From assembly GCA_001179505.1 (NCBI GenBank), contig CDMY01000164.1:32872-96871 (forward strand): a DNA stretch of 64,000 bases. The letters run 5' to 3'. This document shows, in pieces, positions 10,708 through 21,587 of the stretch. The DNA is from Vitrella brassicaformis. Its lineage: Eukaryota > Sar > Vitrellaceae. A program made the translations under genes and the position numbers. Each line of letters starts with the position of its first letter. Positions within the stretch are counted from its first letter, which is position 1. The notes under the pieces are model-generated. The model was not told the origin of the DNA and made no database searches. It saw nothing but the letters and a program-made list of their open reading frames with translations.

Positions 10708-11850
10708 GATGCGGACATAGACAGGTTTGGGTGGCAGGGATGTAGGCAGGTTGGGTATTTTGATGTGAGGATGGATGGATGGTTGTTGGTGCCTGACCCA
10801 CTCGAGTGCTTCCCTGTCGGCCGCGGACAGATGGGCTGGGGGGTGAATGGATGGATGGATGGATGCCATTGGATGAAAGGCTGGCAGATGGAGAGCCATC
10901 ACCCTCATGTGTTCACGACGCATCCACTGAAATGCCATGTAAACGAACGAACGAACCAGTGGGGTGGTGGCTCACCTGCTGCCTGCAGTGCACGTGCACA
11001 GTACAGAGACGGCGGCTGACCGGCTGGCGCACAGGGCGAGTGTTTCAACGCTAGCTGGTGTGTACGGTGTGAGTGTGTGGATTCCGTGTGCCCAATGAAA
11101 CAGCGCCAACAAGAGCTTTATCAATGATGCGTGGGAAGACCTTTATCATTTAGGGGCTTACACGACATTAATGTGTTTGTGTGTCCGAACCGGCTTTGGT
11201 CGACAAGATGCATGCGAGACCGTTGCGGTCAGTCATTCACTCACTCATCGACAAAAGCGACAACGCTGACAAGAAACAGCGACCTTTACCGATTTAAACG
11301 CACTGTGTCCGCTGCATTTTAAATCGGTCACAGTCTGTGTGTGCGCTGGCAGTCACTGACTGTAAGTAATCTACCCCCACATACCTACCGTGTGTGTGGC
11401 AACAGGCATACACGTATTCACACAATCAGTCAGACCAGTCAGTCGCCCATGAATAGACAATATGAATGCACACATGATACATACCATCCATCCGTCCATC
11501 CATCCATCCGTCCATTATCACATCCATGGAACGCCTTCTCGGCCTGCCCGACATGGATGAATCACCATGAATGGCCGGCCAGGCCTCAACCGAGACGGTG
11601 GGCTGGGATCGACTGTCTGTAAGTGCCCAGATGCACACACCGCAGCTGGGCGGGTCATCCATCGATCCATCCAGATAGTGTCTGCACGTGGACCTAATCA
11701 GATGGCCGGCCATGCGGCAGCTACGGCTAGGGTGCTGTCCTGTCTTGTGTGTGGACAGACAGACAGCCTGGCCACACACACACACACGTGGGCGGTGCGG
11801 TGTGCACACACTGTGAGACCTTGCCTGTCCCCCCGTGTTGTTCTCACCGA
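10708..11850. other. Intergenic spacer between convergent Ank2 and gene X
   Basis: It contains GGATG repeats (about 10765-10865), CCATC repeats (about 11485-11515) and CACA/ACAG runs (about 11755-11790). A 20-bp block at 10800-10819 also occurs downstream of Ank3 (25415-25434, opposite strand), so it is conserved 3'-flanking DNA. No gene is seen. Confidence 0.55.
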
Positions 11851-14800
11851 TTAAGAGCGACGAATTGCCTCCACCAGAGTTCTCCGTGTGTTGATGGTGA
11901 AGTCGTCGACCTTCGTGCCGTTTGGGAGCAGCTGTCGAATCGCCGTGATAATGGAGTCATCCGCTTCCGCTTCCAGCCACAGCACCACACGCCTCAGGCC
12001 GCGCAGCCCAGCGGTCAGTGTAGTCGAGACCCCGTCACGGTGAGCTCGGCAGCAACAGCATTCTCCAACTCATGGGGCACTGAATAAAGACACACAAGAT
12101 GAACCGATGAGGATCTTCCTGCACTCACTGCATTCCTGACATACCTTCTAAGTGCATGTGCATGGTGTGAATCGACGGGAAGTCCTCCGACCCCCAGCTG
12201 TCAAAGGCGCCGCCCTGCGTGAGACTGACCGTGCCAACTTCGACAATGTCCACCTCCCTCTCCTGCCCCAGCGCCTCAAGCACGGCAATTCTATCCTCTG
12301 CACTGACAGCTGCATCAAACCAGACGATCCCCACCCTCATGGGCATCTTCATCGCGAGCAGCCTGCCCGCAGCCCCGCCAACCGCGCTGCAAATGCGCAG
12401 CGCCCCGGCCCTTGGGAACGGCTGCAGGTGGTTGATGATGGTGGGTGTGGGGGCGGGGGTGCCGGGAGGAGGGCCGAAGCCGTCGGCATTGGCGACCGTC
12501 ACGCAATGTGCCTTGTCGAATGTGAGGCTCTCTGCGATCCCAACGGCCGCTTGGCTGGGGCTGTTGACGGGGTGAGTGACGTCATGCTGGCTGATGGTGT
12601 AGGTCACGCGGGTCGCCTGCCGTTCCGCCTCCTGGATGGCCGTCTTGATGAAGGGGGAGGGGCGAGGGGGGAATGCGTCAGCGTAGAAGGGGGACAGATC
12701 GAAGCTGACCGGACGTGTGACCTGCACGTTGAGCGGCACGTCCGGTGAGACGCAGCAGTTGCTGATGAAGCCGTCGACAGCCAGCAGGGCAGAGAGACTA
12801 TCGTGGTCTTGGAATGGTGGAATCCGCACGTCGAACCTCGTCAACGCCTTGTGGCAGCCGCGCGATGTGAGCACATCCTAAAACCAAAGAGACAAGGACG
12901 TCATCCGTGTGTTTGCAAGCACAAATGAGGGAGGCCTCTGCTGTGTGGTCATTGCTCACCTGCAGTCGCCTTGCCCCCTCCCGGTATTGCTCTGGTGTCT
13001 CATCATCATCGTCATACTCGATCCCCCCGATGGTCTGCAGGTGTCTGAGCGGCCCCGGCCGGCCAGCGGATGGCTTGGGGAAGCTCTCGAACAACCCCGC
13101 CCACTCCTCCCATGACCGCCACCGCCCCCCCATCTCTTTCAGCGATGAGGACGAGATGATGAATCGGCCCAGCTCGTCGTCATCCCACCCCTCCTGCCCC
13201 AGATACTCAAGTGCGGGCATGTGCCAGCTTCTGTCGGCCAGCACACGGTGCTGTCGGACGGCTCCTGTGACGGTCCTGAGGGCATGGAGGGTCGGCGGGG
13301 GGGCGAATGAAGGAGGGACGGGGGGACGCTTCCGCTTCGGACTGTTGGTGGGCAGTTGGCTAATGCTGCTGGGCTGGGCCGTCTCCTTATTGCTGCTGCT
13401 GGTTGTGCTGTTGGTGCTGGTGAATTTGATGGACTCCAGACTGCCCCTCGCCATGTGCTGCTGGCCATTCTTCTTACGCGACTCGCGACGGCCGTCCGCA
13501 TGGCCCTCTACGACGCATATCATCCTGTCCAGACACCACAACCGGTCGCCGTGTGGCTGCACCATCCTGAGCGCTGTCAGGTTGGGCAGCCGCTTGCCGA
13601 GCTGGAAGGCCTCCTTACGCGTCATGCTCGCCCAGAAGTGACGGTCTGCATCGGTGGAAGAGTCGATGGAGAGGTGGGTCTGCTGGCGAAGGGCGGCCAT
13701 GTGGATGAGGGAGGGGCTGCTCTGTGCGGCACCGCCGGCTGCCCGCTGCCCGAAGGCCGCACCGCCAGACATGCTGCCGCCAGTCGACGACGGCGCTCTA
13801 CTGAAGAGGGACGAAGCTGCCGCACCTGATCGACCCACACACACATGCAGCCAGCAGGAGATGGGCCCATCCATCCATCCATCCCTCATGTATGTGTGTG
13901 GTGCCCCCTCGTCACTCACCAGTGCAGCCAGAGATGCTGCCGCTGAAAGGGCCGAACATGGCAGCCGTCCCCGTGGCAGCCCCACCCTGGCCAGACAGAC
14001 TCGCTCTGCCAGCCCCGCTAAACAGGCTCCCTGCCGACCCGACTTCCGACGCCGCCCCAGCACCAGACAGATGGCCACCTCCTCCCCCTGTGGATGTCTT
14101 GCCGAACGAGAATGGGCCGCTGGTGGGTGTGGCTGTCGACTGTGCTGTAGATGGAGCTTTGGCAGCCGCGAAGATGCTGCGCCCGAAGAGGTCCACTGGG
14201 GCTGGGGTGGTGGTGGTGGTTGCCGGGGCTGTTGTGGTCGAGGCAAGCGGACGGGTAGCACCCACGCGCTTGGCGGCTCTGGTCCGTGGTTTGGCTGCGG
14301 GTGTGTCAGCGCCCAATGTGAACAGCGGAGAGGGGCCGCCGCCAGATGACCCAGCTGAAGCAACTCTGTCCGACAGGTCTGCCTCCCCCCTTGATGTGCC
14401 GGACAGAGATAAGCCGCCAAAGAGAGATGATACCGATGGCACACCCGGCAGCACCCCGTCGGCCGTGTCCTCCTTGGATGCTGCTGTGGTCTCGCCATTG
14501 GTCGATCCGAAGGTGCCACTGGCACCCGCAAAGAGCGGACCGCCATTGGTCGACGGCAGGGCGGCAGACGATGTGATGGCCGAGAGGGGTGAGTGGGTGG
14601 TGGTGTGGCCGCCAACGGATGGAAGACGGCTGACGCGAAGATGACAGACGAAGGCAGAGGTGGGTGCACCGCTGTCTGTATTCCATTCCTTCTTGTCGTC
14701 CACCTGCTCACTTACCAGCCAGATTTGGTGCGTGTCGGTTTCTGTCTGCGGGGCTGCTTGTAGAGGAGGGTGATCTTGTTGGGGTCAGTGCTGCGAGCGG

Positions 14801-15426
14801 GAGGGAGAATGGTCGACAGCTCGCGAGGGGTCATGAAGCTAACCAGCGACGCCAGCAGGTCGTCGCCAAAGCGTGCGGGGGCCTGAAGCAGACACACCAC
14901 CGGAGATATGAAGGACTGCTGACATCGTTTGTGTGTCGTGTGTAGCTCTCTGTGTACCTTCTTGCTAACATCCCACACCTGCAGACAGACAAGCATGCGC
15001 ACCGAAGAAGGTCATTCAGCGGGGCATCCAAGGAGCTTTTTGTTGGTTGAGGTGTGCTTGCCCACCACGGGTGGCTGTGGGTTGGTGTTTATTGGCGCGC
15101 TGGTCCGATGCGGCACCACCTGTTTGAACTCCTCCCGGCCGCCGACCTCCCGCATGAAGAGCAGCGTCCCTTTGCTGGTCTCCTCGGTGCGATGGACGTC
15201 GGCTTTGACCCACACATAGCTCTCATTGGCACCCCTTCTGGTGCCCGACGTCAGCAGCACACGAGTGCCCTTCCGGTGGCGACCAGCCGACGAACACGAT
15301 GCCATGACCTAACGAAACAAACAAAGCAATGAGTGAATGGATGAATCATTCGTGTGCTGTGCCTTCTCTCACCTCTGCCTGAGGAGGCGAAGCAGCAGAT
15401 GAAGCTGAAGCTGCCGCTGCTGCCAT
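11851..15426 (-). CDS. Lineage-specific family protein X with F-box-like start and FG-rich insertion
   Basis: Exons on the minus strand: 15426-15373, 15308-15066, 14978-14958, 14882-14716, 14629-13920, 13825-12960, 12877-12145, then a last exon starting near 12078 and ending at 11851. Phases close through exon 7. The order is an Ala/Ser lead (MAAAAASASSAASPPQAE), a small domain (TRVLLTSGTRR; LLFMREVGGREEF), an F-box-like helix (DDLLASLVSFMTPRELS), about 270 residues rich in Ser, Gly, Thr, Ala with scattered FG and LFG motifs, a conserved block (FWASMTRKEAFQLGKRLPNL), and a ~245-residue domain shared with Y (RYTISQHD type; QPFPRAGALRICSAVGG). The FG-rich insertion is absent from Y. In the last exon the frame entered from the best acceptor stops early at about 12020; another acceptor near 12041 keeps the paralogous frame to the TAA at 11851-11853. 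Function unknown; F-box identity is inference. Confidence 0.65.
13650..14629 (-). other. FG/LFG-rich low-complexity segment within gene X
   Basis: On the minus strand this segment encodes Ser/Thr/Gly/Ala/Pro-rich sequence with scattered SLFGG, LFGR, FSFGK, MFGPF and AAFGQ motifs. It spans exon 5 and the start of exon 6 of gene X. The spacing resembles FG-nucleoporin-type disordered protein, but a nuclear pore role is not implied by composition alone. Gene Y passes directly from its F-box-like segment to the conserved FW block without this stretch. Confidence 0.5.
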
Positions 15427-16252
15427 GGCGTGACGCAAACACGGCTGGCGAGAAGAGCACAGAGGTGTGCACCACTCTTGTCATGCATTCTCGTCGTTGA
15501 CGTGCTGCCTACCGACGAGAACCGAACCGATGGCCTCTCTCTCAGCCGAGGCTCCTATCGAGGAGGCCGACCTCGCCAGGACACTCACGAGCGAGCGCTT
15601 ATCTGCTGCAACACGCGGATCTGCGCACCAACTCCTTGCACGCGCTAAACTGTCATGAGGGAGGGTTTGGGGAACGACAGGGTTCGAGCCCTTTCTTAGC
15701 TCGCCTGCGAGGTGGAGGAACCCTTCCCTCATTCTCCCCTCGGCGGGCCTCTTTTTATTCATTCTTGCGCAATTGTTCTTGTGTCCCATGGAGGATGGAT
15801 GCACCGAGGACGCAGCAGGTACGCACCACCGGCGCAAACAGATCTGTTACTATTTCGAGCCAATAGCACATCGGCTGGTGTCCTGGTTGCTGTCAGGGTG
15901 GCGGTAAGGCGTTCAGCGGCCTCCGCAAAGGATTCCTGAGCGGAGGTGTCGGGTCCGAGGAGAAGCGCCACGGCCCTCACACAGGACAGATCAGATGCGG
16001 GTAGGTGGCTGCAGGCAGCAGGCTGGGCACTGCCAGGTAAGAACAGCTTCTCTCATTGGCTGCCTGCGGAATTGGGCACGCATGAGGCAGGGCGACACGC
16101 AAGACGAGGTGAGAAAAGGCAGACGGACATCTGGCAGATACATGATGCCATGTCATGTCTGGTTCGTCTCTCGCTTTCTACCCAGAGTGTCAAAGTGTTT
16201 GCGACGCAACCAGTGTGAGCAGGCATTCAACTAGCACACAACGCACACACCC
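15427..16252. promoter_or_regulatory. Divergent spacer between gene X and the ARM-RING gene
   Basis: 826 bp separate the start codons of X (minus) and the armadillo gene (plus), so promoters of both must lie here. A GGGTTCGAGCCC-type inverted repeat at 15679-15692 is followed by TTAGCTCGCC, the same two blocks seen upstream of the Ank genes but in the reverse order. No ORF with splice support is seen. Confidence 0.4.
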
Positions 16253-19200
16253 ATGACCCAGTTGCTCGTGTCTGCCAGCAGGACTGCAGATGACGAGTAT
16301 GGCACTAGCAGTGCTGAGGAAATGCGTCGGCCCAACATCCCCTTCACGAGCAAAACACAGCCCAAGAGCGGCGGCAGGAAGGCGGCCAACGCCGGCAAGC
16401 CCCACCGGCTCGTTGATGCACTCGGGAGCGACCCCTGGACATCTGACAGCCAGCATGCGAGCCGCGCAGCCGAGAAAGAGAGCGTCCAGCAGCTGCTGAT
16501 CGAGCAGGAACGACGTGAGATAGACGTCACAGCCAAAAAGAAGGGCGACAGCAACACCCACACCAAGGCGCCTGAGCCTGCAGCACAGCAGAAAGGAGCC
16601 GCCAAGCCCAAGACCGAGACCCAGCCAAAGGGTGCCGCCAAGACGACGGCTGCAGGGGGGGTTGATGGCGACACGGCATGCAAGCTTCGGCAGCTCGTTG
16701 AGGCACTCAAGGGGAATGGTGGCCCTCGGGAGATCCTTGCCATCCAGCAGGCCCGTCAGCTGCTGAAGAAGGCGGAGGAGCCCGTGAAGAAGGCAGCCAG
16801 GGAGGCCGGCATGATCCCGGCGCTGGTCAAGTGCCTGGCGGCCTTGAGTCGTCGACCCGACCAGTGCTTGGCATCGTATCGCCTTCAAGTCGAGGTGCTG
16901 ACGCAGGTGGGCGACCTCGTCGGGATTGGCACCCTCGTCGGAGGGCACCAGAAGCAAGTCGTGGACGCGGGTGGCATCCCCATCCTCGTCAAGCTGGTGT
17001 CCTCAAAGGACGGAGATCTACTGCTGGCGGCGGCATGGATGCTTGGTCTGGTGACCGGCAGCCGCTCTGAGCATCGCGACACTGTGCTGAAGGAGGGCGG
17101 CCTGTCGCCATTGCTGCAACGGATGGAAGACCTTACCCCCGAGGCCGACCCCCTTGGGATGGTCCGTACTGCTGTTTTGGGCTTCGTTCGACACAACCAG
17201 CTCCCGCCCCTGCAGCTGATGGAGCCATCCCTGCCCCTGCTGGCACAGATGGTCAACGGCAGCAGCAGCGCCGCGACGCTCCATGTCGTATGCGCGATCG
17301 TCTTTGAGCTCAGCGAGGGAGGCAATGACGACATCGACGCAGTCGTTCGGATGGGGGTCTGTCCGCGCCTGGTGGAACTCATGAAGTGGACCTGTCCAGG
17401 CGACCGCTTTGAGAGGGAGTGTCATGCGCTGGCAGTCATGACTGTCAGAAACGTCGCCGGGGGTGAGCTCAAGGCGGCGGGGTACGTGCCTTCCTTGCCT
17501 GTGGTCTGTATGCGCGCGTGCTTCTGTGTGTGTGCTTGCAGGTGCGAACCGGCACAGGGATGCCGTGTTGCAATGCGGTGCGCTCGCGCCCATGCCGCAG
17601 CTGCTGACGTCAGGCGTCACGTACGCGTATCGTGTGATGGAGCCCGAAGACGCGATCAGCGAGTTTGCAATCCAGACCCTCGGCAACATCATGGCAGGTA
17701 GCCGTCGAGCATGGACTCACACAGGCAGACAGACAGACAGACAGACAGACAACAGAGGGCTTATGGCCTCACTTGTATGTCTGTTCCCGCTGTCACCAGG
17801 CAACAGTAGCCACACACAGAAGGTCATCGACGCGAATTTGATGCGGCCTCTTCTGAAAGCTCTGACCAGTGCTGGGCCAGCCGTGAAGAAAGAGACCGCG
17901 CGCGCTCTCGCCAACGCCACCGAACAGGTCAGCAGCAGCAACAGCAGACAAGGGGGCAGCGAACGGCAAGGAGTCATCCTCTGTCTCGCCTCTTGTTTCC
18001 GTGTGTGCAGGTCCGTCATTTGGGCAAGTGTGGGTTCGTCAAGTCGCTGTGCGATGTCCTGAAGACCACCGATGACGCCGACATAGTCAAGATGGTGCGT
18101 GGGGCCCTGCAGAAGAGCATGCCGCACAGCAGAGATGACATACGGGCCGCAGTCCACCAACGTGATATGCCGGATAAGGTAAACATCGAATGCACGGGAT
18201 ATTATCATCGTGTCGTGTAGCTGGCTCGTCGTGTTTTTATCGATTCAGGAGCGCCTCTTTCTGAAGAGCATCCCCAACAAGGCCAGCAAGGCACAGGACT
18301 TCACCAAGTCACCATCGTCGGCAGCCGAGTATGCCGAGGCTCAGCGCATCGCTGACGAGCTGATCGAGGAGGAGCGGCGGGCAAAATCGAAACAGACCAA
18401 GAAGAAGGGTGGGAAGGCCAGCAAAGGCAACAAGGTGCAGGAGCCTGCAGCAGAGGATATCGATTCTTCTGGGCGCACCACTGCCGCATCCAACAAGTGA
18501 GCAAGAGGACAAGAGGCCTGCTGATTCTCCTGTATGTGCATTTCTGCCGTCGTGCGTGTGTTGTGTGTATGCAGCCGATCCTCCTTTACCATCTACTATG
18601 AGGAACTTCCGACACCGCCCTCTTCATCCAGTGCAGACACGTGGGCGAGCGACGCGTATTCACGTGCACCCATCAAGTCATTTCCCTCTTGTCTGCCTCG
18701 GTCCGCAGGATTTCGCTTGCCCTCGCCGCTGCCAGCGAGCAGCAGGATGGTCAGGCGGGTGTGTCGGCAGCTGGCCGAGTGGAGGAGAACGACAGCAACG
18801 GCGCCACCTGGGCCAAAAGATGGCGCCGACGCAAGGACAAGAAGCGGCAGGGAGGCGAGGGGCCTCAGGATGCCGGCGAGCCATGTGATGCGACGCTGGG
18901 TGGGGGTCTGTCCATGGGCACTGAGGATGTGCGAGCCCGGGAGGAGATTGATGCGGTGCCAAGAAGGTGAGAGAACGATGGGCAGTGCACGATAAACATG
19001 TGGGTGTTTTTCTGATGCGGGAGTGAGGAGAAGGATTCTGACGATGTGCTGATGCCCATGCCGTCATCTTCGTCCAGTGCCCCTCCACCGGCCGCACAAA
19101 GGTCGGCCGACCAATGGTGCACACGCGTCATGAATTCGTGCAGCTGAATTGTATCGCCTGGATGCACACATGTGTGCAGTTTGACTGTCGGCGATGAGGA

Positions 19201-20565
19201 TCATGAGCTGCAGCTGGCGATTGCTGCATCCCTGCACATGGCTGGCCATCCGTATGAGGCCACACGGACGAGCAGTGACAGCAACGATGAGGACGACTGG
19301 CTCAACTCGGCGTTCGCCCAAGGGGCGAAACGAAGCCTGGTTGGCCAGAAGAACAATGGCCCTACTTCCAAGGCCACCCCGACGCCCCCTTTCCACCCGA
19401 CCAAGGCATTCCATCCCAAGACTACCGTGACGGGCCGCCCTGCAGCTGCACCCGTGATGGGCATCACCGGCGTAGCAGCGGCAAGAAACCGTCACCGATG
19501 CCCCATGCTCTCTTCCCGCCCATAGTCAATGCCAACAGCACGACGCCGGCGTCGTCTGTGCGGCCGAAGGCGTCGATGCCGAGTGTGTCTTCTCAGCGTC
19601 ATGGGCTTGACCTGTTCCCTCCCGCGCCCTCACCCCCACCCCCACCCCAACCTCTACCGCCATGTGGTGCACGTGACTCTTCTCTGGCTTGGCTCCCGCC
19701 GCGGCCGTAAGTCACCCATTGATGGCATAAACAGACAGTGGGTGGAACTGGGGCCTGGTTGTGTATGTGTCTTTGTTCAGCGAGGGCCGGCCTCCTCTGC
19801 CAGCGCCCCAACACCGCGGCCCGCCGCCACTCGTCAGCCACCACATGTAAGACCGGCAGGCAGGCAGGAAATGGGCCCCAGTGCCATAATATGATTCATG
19901 CTTTGTTATGATGTGCTTGTTAGGTCGTCACCCGGGTCCCTGCCATCGGCTGCGCCACGAAGCCCGGCATCCTACCAGCAGCCCATCTGGCCCACTGGCC
20001 CATCACCCTCCTACAGCCAGCTCAGCCAGCTGGAAGAAACGGTTGTCCGCAGCAGCCAGAGGGAGAGGTTGTTAGAGCTGGAGCTGGAACACACCAAGCG
20101 CAAGTGAGCCGACCATCCAATGCACAACAACAGACCTATGTTTTGCATGATTCTCCCCGTATCTTTCGATTCAGGCTTGCTGAGAAAGAGGCTGTGCAGC
20201 AGCAGCAGCAGCAGCAGGACCAGCATTATCCCTCCCACCACCCCGCGTCATCGAGCAGCTCATCGGCCCCTCCCCCTCCCGCAGATTGCGCTATCTGCAT
20301 GGACGCGCCGGCGACCATCAAGATCATGCCGTGTCGCGAGATGAAGATATGTCCCCAGTGCTTCGACTTAGAAAAGGCGAGGTGGCAGGCGGAGGTGGCG
20401 CGAGTGCGGGCGAAGCGCACGAGGCTCAGGGAGGAGGGGGAGCCCCCTGATCCAAAGCTGGCTGACGACCCAAAGTTCCTGTGCCCGTTTTGTCGCAAAG
20501 AGATTGCATTTGCGGGCACGGAGAGGGAGGCAGCCAAGTGGTCTCTCCGCAATGTCACCGACTGA
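16253..20565 (+). CDS. Armadillo-repeat protein with UIM and C-terminal RING-like domain
   Basis: Exons: 16253-17462, 17542-17697, 17800-17927, 18011-18178, 18249-18496, 18575-18640, 18709-18966, 19024-19101, 19180 to about 19430, about 19475-19706, 19781-19846, 19924-20103 and 20175-20565. Phases close except for one frame change between about 19430 and 19530 that I could not resolve. A Lys/Ala-rich N-terminus precedes armadillo repeats (VVDAGGIPILVKLVSSKDG; AIQTLGNIMA; ETARALANATEQ) like those of importin-alpha-type solenoids. Next come basic and Pro-rich linkers, a ubiquitin-interacting motif (DEDHELQLAIAASL), a short coiled coil (RERLLELELEHTKRK) and a poly-Gln run. Near the C-terminus is a RING-like finger: CAIC, MPCREMKICPQC, then CPFC after about 50 residues. 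The expected His ligand is missing (Glu/Met there). Likely role: E3 ligase-like factor binding ubiquitin, by inference. It could be two genes split near 18.5 kb. Confidence 0.65.
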
Positions 20566-21587
20566 CGTGTCATATTGATCACACGGTGCAGCGGATCAGA
20601 TGCAGGGGAGCTAGGGAGGGAGGGAGAGAGAGGAGAGCGAGGGCTGTTTCAGTGGGGCCTTCAAAGGCCGGGGATGACATGGTGGGGGCGAGAGAAGCGT
20701 TTTTCGTCTTGTCGGTTTGCGTCGGTCTTGTGAGGATCTTAGTGTCAGCCAGAGATTTTCGTCTGCTGCATGTGCACACGCGCAGGCATGCATCCCCTGG
20801 GTGCACTGCCTTCCGAGCCATGGGTCCATCCATCCATCCTTTCATCCATCCATGGATATATATTAAGATACCTTTATGTGGCTACCTACACACCGCTATA
20901 CTATCCCTTGTTCATGTTCATGTCCTTGTGTGGGTGCACGAGTGTGTGCGCGTGTGCGTGCGGGTGTGGGTGGGGTCGTGTGCATTTAATAACTGTGGTT
21001 GTGGCAAGCAGAAGGCGTGTGAATTTGGTCGCTTAAATGGGACAACGGACACATGGGAAAAACGCTATGGGAGACCCTGGGCCCTGTCCCATTTATCCGA
21101 CCCTCACAGTACATAGCAATCAGAACCACACATCCGTCCACGATCGCATCTCTCTTCACACATGGCGTATACTACTCGGAGGCCATGCGGTGACTGACCA
21201 ATTCGACTGCCCCGTGGGTGCCTACACACCGAAGACACATCCGTCCGTGTGGATGGACGGGCTCTTTGCCGATGCAGTCGTGTAGAGCTAGAGCGACCGA
21301 GAGAATGAATCGCTCGAAACAGAAATGCACACATACCATACCTCCCTCCCTCTCTACTTAAAACATAGATCAGGCAGATAACTCCTGCATTCGACCACCC
21401 AAAGCTGCACTGTCTGTCTGCACAAAGGCAGCCCGGAACACACACGCCATACGTGAGTGCACCCACCATCTCATGCCAGCACAAATAGAAACTTAAAGCA
21501 GCACTTCCTTCTCGCACTACACGCACCCATCCACCTACACTCATTCCCCCACTCTCCCTCTCTCTGACGTGACCGGCCGGCCGCCCG
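20566..21587. other. Intergenic spacer between convergent genes
   Basis: It lies between the stop of the ARM-RING gene and the stop of the minus-strand membrane gene. It has a CATC run near 20828-20853 and GT-rich runs near 20938-20980. No gene is seen. Confidence 0.6.

Noticed and set aside
12152-12748. Plus-strand open frame of 198 codons
   Set aside because: It is antisense to the domain of gene X that is conserved with gene Y.
13892-14644. Long plus-strand open frame of 250 codons
   Set aside because: It is antisense to the FG-rich exons of gene X, whose phases close with the paralogue's exon plan.
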